Shown here piece by piece: positions 44,126-53,185 of a stretch of DNA of 64,000 nt. The position numbers and the translations under genes are program-made. Position 1 is the stretch's first letter. Each line of letters starts with the position of its first letter. The stretch comes from Bdellovibrionales bacterium Ga0074139 (GTDB lineage Bacteria > Bdellovibrionota > Bdellovibrionia > Bdellovibrionales > Bdellovibrionaceae). The DNA is taken from the NCBI GenBank assembly GCA_001464795.1, contig LNEB01000004.1, positions 57,718 through 121,717 on the forward strand, in the 5' to 3' direction. A model generated the notes under the pieces. That model was not told the DNA's origin, made no database searches, and saw only the letters and a list, made by a program, of their open reading frames with translations.

Positions 44126-44350
44126 ATGAAAATCGTAGTTACATTAGCACTATTCGTAAGCACAATGGCTTTTGCAAACCCAACAACAACTACTACTACA
44201 ACGACAACAACACCTGCAGCGACTGAAGCAAAAGGAACTATGGACCACTCTAAAATGGGACATGGAAAAACAAAAGCAGCCACTGCTACAACAACTGAGT
44301 GTAAAACTAAAGCAGCTGACGGTAAGTGTTTAGACGAAGTTAAAAAGTAA
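44126..44350 (+). CDS. Small exported Thr-rich protein
   Basis: 74 residues, signal peptide MKIVVTLALFVSTMAFA. Right after cleavage comes a run of ten consecutive threonines (mixed ACN codons), then a short basic protein with DHSKMGHGK, a DHSKMGH-type His/Met segment reminiscent of metal-binding periplasmic peptides, and two Cys (ECKTK, GKCLDE). An intrinsic terminator follows. Function unknown; the His/Met stretch allows a copper-binding guess only. Confidence 0.55.
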   Translation: MKIVVTLALFVSTMAFANPTTTTTTTTTTPAATEAKGTMDHSKMGHGKTKAATATTTECKTKAADGKCLDEVKK

Positions 44351-44373
44351 TTTTAATTGATCTCAAAATAATA

Positions 44374-44410
44374 AAAAAAGCCGACCCATAGTTGAGTCGG
44401 CTTTTTTTTC
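44374..44410 (+). terminator. Intrinsic terminator
   Basis: Stem AAAAAAAGCCGAC (44374-44386) with GTCGGCTTTTTTT (from 44397), 10-nt loop, T-run. It stands 24 bp after the Thr-rich gene's stop and 9 bp before the convergent gene's stop; it can work in both directions. Confidence 0.88.
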
Positions 44411-44418
44411 ACAAGATT

Positions 44419-44715
44419 TTATAAACTACAGGTGGGCCAAGCGGATTGGGGCTCTGCATCCCATTGAGTCCAACCTGAATTTTGACTTGAGCTCGCGGTC
44501 GCAGTATTGGAGCAAGTGGTCGTCAGAGTTCCAGCAAATACACTACCATCACACTTTAGGTCAAAATAGTACTGAGCATTTGGGCATACAACACTGACGG
44601 ACTCTGTGTAGGTTGATCCATCTGGTTTTTCAAAATCCATACTACATTGGCAAGTTGAGGCCGTAGCAATAGATTGAAAGTGAAGGGAAAAAAGTGCTAG
44701 TAAAATGAGTTTCAC
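44419..44715 (-). CDS. Small exported Cys-rich protein
   Basis: 98 residues, signal peptide MKLILLALFSLHFQSIATA. Six cysteines in the mature part (TCQCSM, VVCPN, LKCDGS, TTCSN, PTCSL) suggest three disulfides; Ser/Thr-rich. Not recognised. Confidence 0.55.
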   Translation of the reverse strand: MKLILLALFSLHFQSIATASTCQCSMDFEKPDGSTYTESVSVVCPNAQYYFDLKCDGSVFAGTLTTTCSNTATASSSQNSGWTQWDAEPQSAWPTCSL

Positions 44716-44946
44716 AAAATGACTCCTTATAAATGGTTAAAAAATAGAATTGCAACGACCGGACCAAACTTTTTGACACCACTTAAAATTCAGGGGCCTT
44801 AGGTACAATAGTTGCCTCAAAAAACGGCAAAATCAAAAAGATGAATTAATTGAACGAATCTCTGTTTTCAATTAGAAAACGATAAATCCTGCAACTGCTA
44901 TAGAATCAGATCCGTAACTCCGAAGCTTAAACTCAGGAGGACCACG

Positions 44947-45321
44947 ATGAAACTTTACTTTATTTTAAGTACCTGTTTTTTTAGCCCACTTATATTTGCA
45001 AAGGCAGCTGAACCCACAGCTCAGCAGATAAAAAATGTTGAAGCCTGCTACACCACTTACCCATTTCTGCTGACCAGCCTTCATGAGGTTTCTGATCATG
45101 ACTTTATGGATGATGAAAAGTCCATGCAAAGAATTTCAGTCTTAAAGGATACTAGTAAAAAGTCCTCAAAAAAAATTCTTCAATGCGTGGATCAAATATT
45201 ATTAGTCGCAAGCCTTGAGACTTCGCCTGAAAGCATCACTCTAGCAAGGCTTCGATTAAGTGAAGTGCGCATACTTCTGTTACTTGAGAAGATCTCCGAG
45301 AGAAATCTTGCAAAGAAATAG
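44947..45321 (+). CDS. Small exported helical protein
   Basis: 124 residues, signal peptide MKLYFILSTCFFSPLIFA. The mature chain is helical with two cysteines (EACYTTY, LQCVDQ) and a leucine-rich end. An AGGAGG site 6 bp before the ATG supports coding. Not recognised. It is convergent with the next gene (11-bp gap). Confidence 0.6.
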   Translation: MKLYFILSTCFFSPLIFAKAAEPTAQQIKNVEACYTTYPFLLTSLHEVSDHDFMDDEKSMQRISVLKDTSKKSSKKILQCVDQILLVASLETSPESITLARLRLSEVRILLLLEKISERNLAKK

Positions 45322-45332
45322 AGTTTGAAAGG

Positions 45333-45956
45333 CTATTGATAACTAATTTGCCGTTTGGGCTTTTTTACCGGTGCAACTTCACCAGACTGTGCTTCTTTAT
45401 ACCAGTCACTCTCAGACTCTTCTGCTTTGCAAATATCCAAAGTGCTCTTATGCGCTTCTTGCTCTTGACTAAGAATTTGTTCTGCAGGCACTAACATTGA
45501 TGCCTTGTAGGCTGTTTCTAAATTTTTAATTCTTTCCTTAAGAAGGCTGCTGACTTTCTGTTTGCTTGAATTGCATCCACCTTTACTTTGAACACTTGTG
45601 CTGCTGCCATCTTGTTTGATTATGGTGATCGAATTGTCTTTTTCTACTCGGCCGTAGGTACCCTTCCCGATGGATCGATAGCCGTAAAAACTAAGCAACA
45701 TGGGTTTACATTTTTTTAGAGACTCAGGATGGATCGCTTCATTTACGGATTCTGACAAACCTTCGAGTGTTCCTGAAATAAAACCACCCGGAGTGGGGCA
45801 ACCGCACTCAGCACCAGGGGGACCTACAACAGGTGCCCAGCACCAAAGGGCTTCGGCATGACAGACTGTACCGCGAACATGGGGTGGTATTTTGGCAAAA
45901 GAAAAGCTAGAAAAAAATAAGAATTGAAGTAAAGCAGATAACAAAATTAGTTTCAT
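45333..45956 (-). CDS. Exported hypothetical protein, Cys-rich N-terminal half
   Basis: 207 residues, signal peptide MKLILLSALLQFLFFSSFSFA. The first half has CHAEALWCWAPVVGPPGAECGCPTP, a dense Cys/Trp/Pro/Gly region; the second is a charged helix. Not recognised. Together with 46060-46515 and 46562-47029 it forms a run of same-strand small exported genes. Confidence 0.55.
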   Translation of the reverse strand: MKLILLSALLQFLFFSSFSFAKIPPHVRGTVCHAEALWCWAPVVGPPGAECGCPTPGGFISGTLEGLSESVNEAIHPESLKKCKPMLLSFYGYRSIGKGTYGRVEKDNSITIIKQDGSSTSVQSKGGCNSSKQKVSSLLKERIKNLETAYKASMLVPAEQILSQEQEAHKSTLDICKAEESESDWYKEAQSGEVAPVKKPKRQISYQ

Positions 45957-46059
45957 TGGACCCTCTATTTATTTAAGGGTATCCATCTTGATTTTGTTTA
46001 TAAAGCCTGAAAAGGCATTCCCCTACAAATGTCGAGTCCTACTTATCTCAATAATCAAA

Positions 46060-46515
46060 TCAATATATTTTTAGTTGAGCTCCCACAAGTGAAGCTCCAA
46101 CACCACCAGCTGCCATAGCAAAAAAACAAGACCGAGTTGAATTATAAAAGACTCCGTACCCTGAACCAAAATTAATACTCGCTGAAACATGGGCACCGTA
46201 GTAGTCCCCTTTCATATTTTCAATGGCTGTAAATGGACAATTAAGTACGATCGTCCCGTTGTAATCGTTCATCCGAGCCGATAGGCCGTAGCCTTCTATT
46301 CTAATTTTAATGCCATTTTCACAACGAGATGTGATGACATCTTTTATAAGTCCATGATTTTTGTCACGAGACCAGTTTTCATCGGTCGTGTGGCTTTCAG
46401 ATCCCCTATATGAATCATCAAGTTGGCCGTTATGATTTGTTTTACAAAATAAGGTCTCTGCGTACACTGAAGACACAGAAAGCATCACTATAAAAATTGT
46501 CAGCATTTTTTTCAT
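46060..46515 (-). CDS. Small exported beta-rich protein
   Basis: 151 residues, signal peptide MKKMLTIFIVMLSVSSVYA. The mature part is beta-rich with four Cys (FCKTN, SRCENG, NCPF, RSCFF) and a C-terminal Gly/Ala hydrophobic strand (FFAMAAGGVGASLVGAQLKIY). Not recognised. Confidence 0.55.
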   Translation of the reverse strand: MKKMLTIFIVMLSVSSVYAETLFCKTNHNGQLDDSYRGSESHTTDENWSRDKNHGLIKDVITSRCENGIKIRIEGYGLSARMNDYNGTIVLNCPFTAIENMKGDYYGAHVSASINFGSGYGVFYNSTRSCFFAMAAGGVGASLVGAQLKIY

Positions 46516-46561
46516 TTTTAAATCTCCAATAATATTGAATTCAAATTTATTGGCTGCAAAT

Positions 46562-47029
46562 CTACTGACCGCAAGCAGGCAATTGATTTAAAGACTCTGC
46601 AATCAAGTGATCCGCATTTGAAAAAGCTGAAATCACATCACGGCTTGAGCTCACATGGAGATCTTTTTTTGATCTTAAGTTTTGCATTGAAACTATAACA
46701 TTCGTGTCCGTATTAAGCAGAGTGCTTCGACTTGTAAGCCAAGTCACCGGTGTCACCTGCATGAAAATATCTACGTTTTGACCTTTAAAGGAAGTCTCGT
46801 TAATACCGCCGTAGGAAACCCCGTTATCATCTTTTGCAAGCTCTGCAGCATCAAGTTTTACAAGGTTATAGCCTTTAAGCTGACTGAACTTAGAAAGCAT
46901 TTCTTGTTGGTCGGTACTGACAGATTTTTGACCAGCTAATGCGACTGATAAGTTGCAACCTGTTTGAGCAAACACACTGTTTGCGAAGAGTGCAATAATT
47001 AATGATGCAAGTAAGTGTGTTGATTTCAT
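46562..47029 (-). CDS. Small exported hypothetical protein
   Basis: 155 residues from the ATG at 47029, which has a GGAGG site 7 nt upstream; the frame opens 45 bp earlier without one. Signal peptide MKSTHLLASLIIALFANSVFA. Two Cys at the two ends of the mature chain (TGCNL and LPACGQ) could pair. Not recognised. Confidence 0.55.
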   Translation of the reverse strand: MKSTHLLASLIIALFANSVFAQTGCNLSVALAGQKSVSTDQQEMLSKFSQLKGYNLVKLDAAELAKDDNGVSYGGINETSFKGQNVDIFMQVTPVTWLTSRSTLLNTDTNVIVSMQNLRSKKDLHVSSSRDVISAFSNADHLIAESLNQLPACGQ

Positions 47030-47151
47030 AAGAATACCTCCGCAGCGGGAGTTGCAAAGCAAATACCTACCCATTCAATCGCCTAGAGCCTGTAATTCTT
47101 AGCGGGATGTCAAAAACTTAAACAACAGGCTCAAGCTCGGCGGTTCATCAT

Positions 47152-48624
47152 TTACCGAAAGCTCACTGGCCGCTTCATATTTTCAAGATACCAAGGCTCG
47201 ACAATTTTCCAATTTTCCACCGTAGAGGGTGAAAATCGACCTTCATTAATCATCGCATTCACCCAGTTAAAAACCAGTGCCAGGCGGCATTGATAGAAAG
47301 CTTCAAAGTGACCTTTTGATTGGCTAGAAATGGGGCGTACACTTTCGTACCCCTTAAAAAAACACTCAATAATTTCTTGGCGGATAGTTTTAGTCGTAGC
47401 GACTTTCAAAACTGTCGAAAGTGACGCTGCCACATCGTACATAAACCAGTGATAACAAGAGTCATCATAATCGAAAGAAATAATTTTACCTTCTACAACA
47501 AAGAAGTTTCCACGGTGAAGATCCCCATGGATGAGCCCGTAATTTTCACTTCCCTTTTCTAGTTTGGAAAGCCAGTCCACACATTCTTCGAGTCTTGCAC
47601 TGGCTACTCCGGATGAGGATTTTGCAAAAGAGAGGGCCTTTACTTTCACGGCATCAAATTCCCAATGAGACCTTTGGTCAAGAGATGTCTCAATTTTTTC
47701 GAACGCAATCGAATGATTGTGAAGCTCGGCCAAATACGCCCCCCACTTAAAAAGAAAATCAGGGTTTAAAGACTCTTCGTCACTTAGTCTTTTACCATCA
47801 ATTTTTTTAAACACAGTTACAAAAAACTTTTTATTCCTGAATTTCATTTCTTCAACAAGTAATCCATTCTTTGAAGCCACAGGAACGGCTAAAGAAAAAT
47901 TATTTTTAGCCAGATAATCCATAAATGAAAGTTCAGCGATGACTTCACTTTTTGTGCGATGATCAGCTGGCGTTAGCCTTAAGACCAAATCATCAAATGC
48001 ATTGGCAGTGAAATAAATGTGATTCGCAAGGTAGCGATGAAAAATTGGAGGCTTAGTAAGTTCCCACAAAAATTGAGCTGCACTCAGATGATCAGAACTC
48101 GGTTCTTGGTCGGCAAGTTTCAATATTGAATTAATAAAGTGAGTTTTAGAATCGGTATAGGCTTCGCGGTCAGTTGAAAATTTCCTAGCCAATTCTTCTT
48201 TCAGATGGGCGTAAGCCAATAAGGATTCTGGATGAGCCCTTAGATAATCACGAAATTGAATATGCTTTTTGAATTCATCACTCTGCTTTTGATAAACATG
48301 GACATGATGGGTTCGACCGGATCCCCCCATTAAGGGTAAACCTTTAACAAAATAAAGATTCCCCTCATTTGGATTTTCGCGCCAAAAGCTATAGCCCATT
48401 CCTTCTAGTGGCTTAATAAATTGCTGGGCATCTTCTGTTGAGTCGATTCCAATGAGTAAATCGATAATGGGTTTTGCCAAAAGCCCTGGAACAGCCGTGC
48501 TACCAACATGTTCGATTTCAAAATTGAGATCTGGAACAGCTGCACGGATATATACAATTTCTTGATTTGCAAGTTCAGGCCATTTTTCATTATAAGGAAG
48601 TAGCTCAATAGAGTCATCACGCAT
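47152..48624 (-). CDS. GrpB-family / aminoglycoside-phosphotransferase-like fusion
   Basis: 490 residues. The N-terminal about 170 residues are a GrpB-type nucleotidyltransferase fold domain (IEHVGSTAVPGLLAKPIIDLLIGI, WRENPNEGNLYFVKG, RTHHVHVY). The C-terminal about 300 residues are an APH-like kinase: a lysine-region strand LVLRLTP, LIHGDLHRGNFFV (about 363-373, catalytic Asp) and ISFDYDDSCY (metal-binding Asp). Substrates of both halves are unknown; the kinase part looks closest to choline/homoserine-kinase-like or SrkA-like proteins. No aminoglycoside resistance should be assumed. Confidence 0.8.
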   Translation of the reverse strand: MRDDSIELLPYNEKWPELANQEIVYIRAAVPDLNFEIEHVGSTAVPGLLAKPIIDLLIGIDSTEDAQQFIKPLEGMGYSFWRENPNEGNLYFVKGLPLMGGSGRTHHVHVYQKQSDEFKKHIQFRDYLRAHPESLLAYAHLKEELARKFSTDREAYTDSKTHFINSILKLADQEPSSDHLSAAQFLWELTKPPIFHRYLANHIYFTANAFDDLVLRLTPADHRTKSEVIAELSFMDYLAKNNFSLAVPVASKNGLLVEEMKFRNKKFFVTVFKKIDGKRLSDEESLNPDFLFKWGAYLAELHNHSIAFEKIETSLDQRSHWEFDAVKVKALSFAKSSSGVASARLEECVDWLSKLEKGSENYGLIHGDLHRGNFFVVEGKIISFDYDDSCYHWFMYDVAASLSTVLKVATTKTIRQEIIECFFKGYESVRPISSQSKGHFEAFYQCRLALVFNWVNAMINEGRFSPSTVENWKIVEPWYLENMKRPVSFR

Positions 48625-48674
48625 AATTTAAAGTCTTCCAAACACTGAAAATATGCAAACAGAAAAAGTAACTA

Positions 48675-49859
48675 CTACTGGTACTGAATCTCTAGAAAAG
48701 TGATGGGGCCTGGTCTTCCAAATTCGTTGATAGCCCGGGCTTCGATCCGATTTGACTTATTATTCGCATTCCAATCAAATTTACTTCCAGACACTTTTTT
48801 CCATAGGCCAGAGCTACTTTCGCGGAACTCATAAGTTTGTTTCATTTTCGAACTGGACTTAATTGTAACCTTGAAATTTGGCTTTGCAGCAAATCTTGCC
48901 ATATTTTTAAGATAATCTGCATCTGTTTCAATCTTTAACTTTTTCATCAATTTCATGAAACTTGCATTTCCTTCTTTAAAACTTAAAAGTAATGCAACCC
49001 GATTCATTTCTGGATAAAATAGCTCAGGGCGATTGGTGAAAAGCACATTATCAAGTGGGTTTCCTTGAAAGGTTAACGGCGTTGTTTTGGATTCTAGCAA
49101 CAACGATGCAATTTCGTTTTTTGCCTTATCTGAAATGGCTATATGACCAAAATAATTCTCAAGAAAACTTTTGTACCTTAGTTTATCTGCCATTTTCATA
49201 ATAAAACTTTTTGATCCTGAATTGGTATTCACCACCAGATCCTGGAAGCGACCTGCTTTTTTTTCCTGATAAATTTCAAAGAAATTCAATGGCACCTTGG
49301 AATTCTCAGTGGTTAAATATACACCAAACTGTGGATCTAAAAAAATCCACTTACTAATATCATTTAACCAGACTTCCATAGCAACATGACCCTGACCAAA
49401 TCCACCATAGGCCACATCGTTACTGCGTAAGCCTATTGATCGGGTAACGAACCCGTAAGATTGCAAAACTTCAGAAAGAACAAGGCCGTATTCAACACAA
49501 CGATAACGAGTTTTATTACTATGGACTTCTTTTAAAATTTCTAATGCTTGAAACGACTTTGGTGGTTCGTTCATCCCATCGTGTTCCCACTGACCACTGA
49601 CCCAAGTCAGCGCGGAAAGAACGAACTCAACTTCTGAACCTTGTACAGGAGTAAATCCCTTTTTTTCTACATAACTTTTCAGTTTTTTGAGTTCTGAAGA
49701 TTCTAACGGAGAAAAAACCCAGTCAGGAGCTACCAGCAAATCAAGGAAATTATTTGTGCTAGTAACTGAAATTTTCTGCAGTTTCATTTTATCTGATGCC
49801 ATCAAATTCATTCCTAAAAAAATAAATAGAATAAAAAATTTTTTAAACTTCAATTGCAT
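48675..49859 (-). CDS. Exported transglutaminase-like protein
   Basis: 394 residues, signal peptide about 1-21 (MQLKFKKFFILFIFLGMNLMA). Transglutaminase-core triad: C121 in TRYRCVEYGLVLSEVL, H158 in GQGHVAMEVW, D175 in WIFLDPQFG. Such domains act as proteases, cross-linkers or amidases. The C-terminal 100 residues form a beta domain. The pair with the LRR gene 65 bp downstream may be an operon. Confidence 0.8.
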   Translation of the reverse strand: MQLKFKKFFILFIFLGMNLMASDKMKLQKISVTSTNNFLDLLVAPDWVFSPLESSELKKLKSYVEKKGFTPVQGSEVEFVLSALTWVSGQWEHDGMNEPPKSFQALEILKEVHSNKTRYRCVEYGLVLSEVLQSYGFVTRSIGLRSNDVAYGGFGQGHVAMEVWLNDISKWIFLDPQFGVYLTTENSKVPLNFFEIYQEKKAGRFQDLVVNTNSGSKSFIMKMADKLRYKSFLENYFGHIAISDKAKNEIASLLLESKTTPLTFQGNPLDNVLFTNRPELFYPEMNRVALLLSFKEGNASFMKLMKKLKIETDADYLKNMARFAAKPNFKVTIKSSSKMKQTYEFRESSSGLWKKVSGSKFDWNANNKSNRIEARAINEFGRPGPITFLEIQYQ

Positions 49860-49923
49860 AAAAATTTAATTTTTTTCCTATGGGAAATAAGTTAAGTTCC
49901 AGTCATCTTCAATTTGCTACCAG

Positions 49924-50907
49924 TTAAGGTCTAATTTTGACACCGTTTATTCTTGCAGTTTCTAGAAGCCCTAACTCTGATAAAGAAATTTCTGAAATTC
50001 TGTTGCCTTGCAAATTGAGCCAAGTTACGTCCAAATTTTCAAAAAGTTTTGGGGGAAGATTTGCAAACAAATTGTAGGAGAACTCAATCCATTGAAGTTT
50101 TCTTGAATTCCGAAATAAATCTGCGGGAATGTGGGTGATCTGATTTCCACTGATGTCGAAGTGGGCAAGAGAAGTCAAATCCTCTAGATCCTTTTGTGAG
50201 ATTTCATTAAATTGATTATTATCCAAATCCAAGCTTATCAATTGACCTAAATTGGCTAAAAGTCCTGGAGGCAAATGTGTGAGTTTATTGTAACTCAAAT
50301 CAAGTCTTTTCAGATTTTTTAGACCCTGAAAATGAATTGCAGAAATGGTAGATATTTTATTTTCCCCTAGAGAAATTTCCTCGAGGGAATCAAGCCCTTG
50401 AAAAGTATCTTCATGAACAGTGGTAATCGAGTTTCGCAGCAAATTGATCGACTTGAGATTCGTCAATCCTCGAAATAAATTTCTAGGAATTTCGAAAATC
50501 TGAGCCTGCATCATGTTGACATACTCTAAAGATACAAGTCCCTGAAATGATCTTTCATTCAACTTAACATTGGCTGAGTAAAGAAAATTCAGGGTTGTTA
50601 AATTCTTGAGCTCTTGGAAAGCATCATTGGGTAATTCTAAGGACTCCCCATCACGGGCCCCCAATCGCAAATTTTTTAAGGAATCAAGACCTGCGAAAGA
50701 GTTCGGAGGAATCGTTTTCAATCCATAAATACTCAGGATTTTAAGCGCGGCCATCTTTTGAATAGAGACTTGCGAACAATCCTTGGCACCAGTGGCATAG
50801 GCGATTTTTTCTCCGATCAATCCCCGGTTGCAGATGTCAACAAAGCCAGACGCTAAAGTTGAGGTGCTGATAGATAGAAAACACATGACAACCATCAAAA
50901 ATTTCAT
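49924..50907 (-). CDS. Exported leucine-rich-repeat protein
   Basis: 327 residues, signal peptide about 19 residues. A Cys-capped start (ICNRG...AKDCSQV) is followed by about ten LRRs of 23-24 residues with consensus LxxLxxLxLxxNxxxxIxxxxFxGL (for example LKNLKRLDLSYNKLTHLPPGLLANL). LRR solenoids bind proteins or glycans; a secreted form may engage a host or prey ligand. A paralog lies at 57331-58650 with the same cap. Confidence 0.88.
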   Translation of the reverse strand: MKFLMVVMCFLSISTSTLASGFVDICNRGLIGEKIAYATGAKDCSQVSIQKMAALKILSIYGLKTIPPNSFAGLDSLKNLRLGARDGESLELPNDAFQELKNLTTLNFLYSANVKLNERSFQGLVSLEYVNMMQAQIFEIPRNLFRGLTNLKSINLLRNSITTVHEDTFQGLDSLEEISLGENKISTISAIHFQGLKNLKRLDLSYNKLTHLPPGLLANLGQLISLDLDNNQFNEISQKDLEDLTSLAHFDISGNQITHIPADLFRNSRKLQWIEFSYNLFANLPPKLFENLDVTWLNLQGNRISEISLSELGLLETARINGVKIRP

Positions 50908-51120
50908 CTGGCAGATCCTTTAGTAAGGTTGATACGCTCAAAGCCTATCTTTCTGTGATACCTTGTCAACAAACTGAGCTGAAGATTGACAGCTAGCAGC
51001 AGTAATTTTGTTCGGTCATGTTCTAATCACGGTATAATTCAAATCTTTGCTTGTTTATATTGAGACAGTCACATGTCTAACCTTTGTACAGATCTTGGAA
51101 AAATTTCCCGGGGCAAATGA

Positions 51121-51139
51121 ATGCCCCACATTGGGGCAT
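51121..51139. promoter_or_regulatory. Inverted repeat upstream of the TIGR02147 gene
   Basis: A perfect 8-bp inverted repeat, ATGCCCCA and TGGGGCAT, with a 3-nt loop, 43 bp before the start codon. A further GGGGC at 51110-51114 could pair with the same GCCCC arm, so two hairpins are mutually exclusive. A TATAAT at 51033-51038 (19 bp after TTGTTC) is a candidate -10 upstream. The repeat could be an operator or a leader hairpin. Confidence 0.55.
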
Positions 51140-51181
51140 AAGTTCTGGTGAGTTAACAAAGCTTCGTTTAATATCAGCCTC

Positions 51182-51973
51182 ATGGAAAAAGAAGTGAAAC
51201 TCAACTCAACCAACATCACTGAAGACGAGCGAATTCATTTTAGGCTCTGGCTTCAGCGGCAGTTGACAGAGCGTTGCAAACGTAACCCTCGGTACTCGCT
51301 CAGAGCTTTTGCTAAAATGCTTGCTATGGATCACTCCTCTTTGTCCCAGATTCTAAGTGGAAAAAGGTCGCTATCAAAGAAAGCGATGCAAAATCTTTGT
51401 ACCAAGCTTTCTGCTACACCAAAAGATCTACGGGGCTTTGGACTGCTCGAGCGAGATCCTTCCGATGAGACCTACTTCCAGCTCGATGTAGATTCGTTTT
51501 CGGTCATTGCCGACTGGTACCATGCGGCCATCATGGAGCTCACTTATGTACAAGGATTTAAATCAGATGCAAAATGGATCGCTCGCAAACTTTCAATTAC
51601 GGTTGAAGAAGCGAAAGCTGCCACCGAACGACTAATTCGATTAAAACTGCTCGTTCTTGAGCAAGGAACTCTGAAAAAAACATCACGGCAATTAACAAAT
51701 CAATCTTCTGTAATAACAAGTGCTGCTCACCGAGAATTTCAAACTCAGATTGTTGAAAAAGCCCTTTCTGCCATCCAGGAATGCGATAGTTCTGAAAAGG
51801 ATATTACGTCCATGACCATGGCCATCGATGAAAAAAATCTTGCGAAGGCTCGTGAGCTAACTAAAAAGTATCGCAGGGATCTGTGCGCCCTTCTTGAAGA
51901 TGGTGAACCAACAAGAGTCTATAATTTAGGAATACAACTTTATCCAGTTTCAAAAAAAGAGGAAAACCTATGA
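51182..51973 (+). CDS. TIGR02147-family regulator with HTH
   Basis: 263 residues. An N-terminal HTH (YSLRAFAKMLAMDHSSLSQILSGKRSLSKKAMQNL), then the characteristic ADWYHAAIMEL and KWIARKLSITVEEAKAATERLIRLKLL of the family (DUF4423-like). These regulators are abundant in Bdellovibrio and Fibrobacteres and sit beside secreted proteins. Its stop overlaps the ATG of the next gene by 4 bp, so the regulator and a secreted protein are translationally coupled. Confidence 0.88.
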   Translation: MEKEVKLNSTNITEDERIHFRLWLQRQLTERCKRNPRYSLRAFAKMLAMDHSSLSQILSGKRSLSKKAMQNLCTKLSATPKDLRGFGLLERDPSDETYFQLDVDSFSVIADWYHAAIMELTYVQGFKSDAKWIARKLSITVEEAKAATERLIRLKLLVLEQGTLKKTSRQLTNQSSVITSAAHREFQTQIVEKALSAIQECDSSEKDITSMTMAIDEKNLAKARELTKKYRRDLCALLEDGEPTRVYNLGIQLYPVSKKEENL

Positions 51974-53130
51974 AGCATTTTTTATTAACATTAGTCCTAT
52001 CCACGGCTTTCTTTGCAAATGCACAAAAAATTAATCTAGAGCAAACGACTAAAATTAAATCTGGAGTTAACGTTCCAGTCAATGAACGTCAAAGGACTCA
52101 ACAATTTGATGTGGAAATTAAACAAAACACTTATCAATTTTCTCGGGGCACGGAAGGTGTCGGCGGAGGAGACCTCTGTGAGGATAGGATAAAGACAATT
52201 CGATCAGACATTAAGTCTTGGATTGAAAAAAAAGGCTCTGATGCCCTTCAGTTGCCAGTTGGTATGACGATTCGCCAATACAATGATGGCATGTTAGATG
52301 CTATTTCTAAGGCAAAAGTCACATGTGTCAGCTCTGGCGATCAGAACTATCCCGTTGAAGTTCATGGTGTTGCAAAAGTTTGTAAGTTCAAAGTGTCAGG
52401 AACTACAAGCCGAATAACTTGCGACTTCAATAAATTTCAATCGATGACTGAATCTGACCAATACGTTTTAATTCACCACGAGTACGCTGGCATTGCAGGC
52501 CTTGAAAATCCTGATGGCGCTGAGTCGTTTTACGATATATCCAACCAGATCACTGATTACTTAGTCGATAAAACTGTAAAGCGTCTTGCTGTAAAACCGC
52601 CCAACATCCCAAATGAATTAGAAGAAGTCAGTGGTGCAAAAGCCGTTCAGCTGACCGAGATGTTAATTTTAGCCTTGAGAAACACAAATTTTAAGAAAAG
52701 TAATTGTGAATACACGGAACAAACGATTGAAATGTCAGAAGCTGAATGTGAAACCGGCACTCGCCCTGAAGTTAGATTTATATTTACACTGCCAATCAAC
52801 GCCGTACGAACGCAAATTTTACGAGATCCCTATAGCCATGCTTGTAAGTCGTTCATTAGGCCCGTTCCTGAAAAACTATTTTTGGCAAATAAAAGTAGCA
52901 CGCCAACTCTTATCGCAAAGGGCGATAGCTTCTTAGTCAATAATATGCCCGGTTATACAAGTCGGTCGATCGAAACGAAGTACTTCCTTAATCTGCGGGG
53001 CGATAAAGTTCAAAGTGTTGTGTTTAACGTCGTAGGAGAAAAGGAAATCAACGTAGGCTCTGTACACAATCCTGAGATTAAAAGAGTTGGCGAAATCGTT
53101 GAAACAAAAGCCTGCACTGGAATGGAATGA
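51970..53130 (+). CDS. Exported protein coupled to TIGR02147 regulator
   Basis: 386 residues, signal peptide MKHFLLTLVLSTAFFANA. A GVGGGDLCEDRIK segment near residue 58 begins the conserved-looking part, with paired cysteines, YVLIHHEYAGIAGLE (HH-E near a catalytic-type HEx motif), then a long beta-rich second half. Such proteins with the 'G(G)GGDLCE' segment recur in Bdellovibrio secretomes. Enzyme activity not demonstrated from sequence. Coupled to the regulator by ATGA. Confidence 0.65.
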   Translation: MKHFLLTLVLSTAFFANAQKINLEQTTKIKSGVNVPVNERQRTQQFDVEIKQNTYQFSRGTEGVGGGDLCEDRIKTIRSDIKSWIEKKGSDALQLPVGMTIRQYNDGMLDAISKAKVTCVSSGDQNYPVEVHGVAKVCKFKVSGTTSRITCDFNKFQSMTESDQYVLIHHEYAGIAGLENPDGAESFYDISNQITDYLVDKTVKRLAVKPPNIPNELEEVSGAKAVQLTEMLILALRNTNFKKSNCEYTEQTIEMSEAECETGTRPEVRFIFTLPINAVRTQILRDPYSHACKSFIRPVPEKLFLANKSSTPTLIAKGDSFLVNNMPGYTSRSIETKYFLNLRGDKVQSVVFNVVGEKEINVGSVHNPEIKRVGEIVETKACTGME

Positions 53131-53185
53131 TTACGTAAAAAATAGAGCCATGTAGCAATCATATAAAACCAAAGGAGTCATCGTT

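Noticed and set aside
44068..44283. 71-residue minus-strand frame rich in Val
   Set aside because: It is the antisense of the threonine tract; the plus-strand frame has a signal peptide and a terminator.
47152..48624. Antibiotic resistance gene
   Set aside because: The phosphotransferase half has only the general kinase motifs; the GrpB fusion and the lack of a resistance context argue against it.
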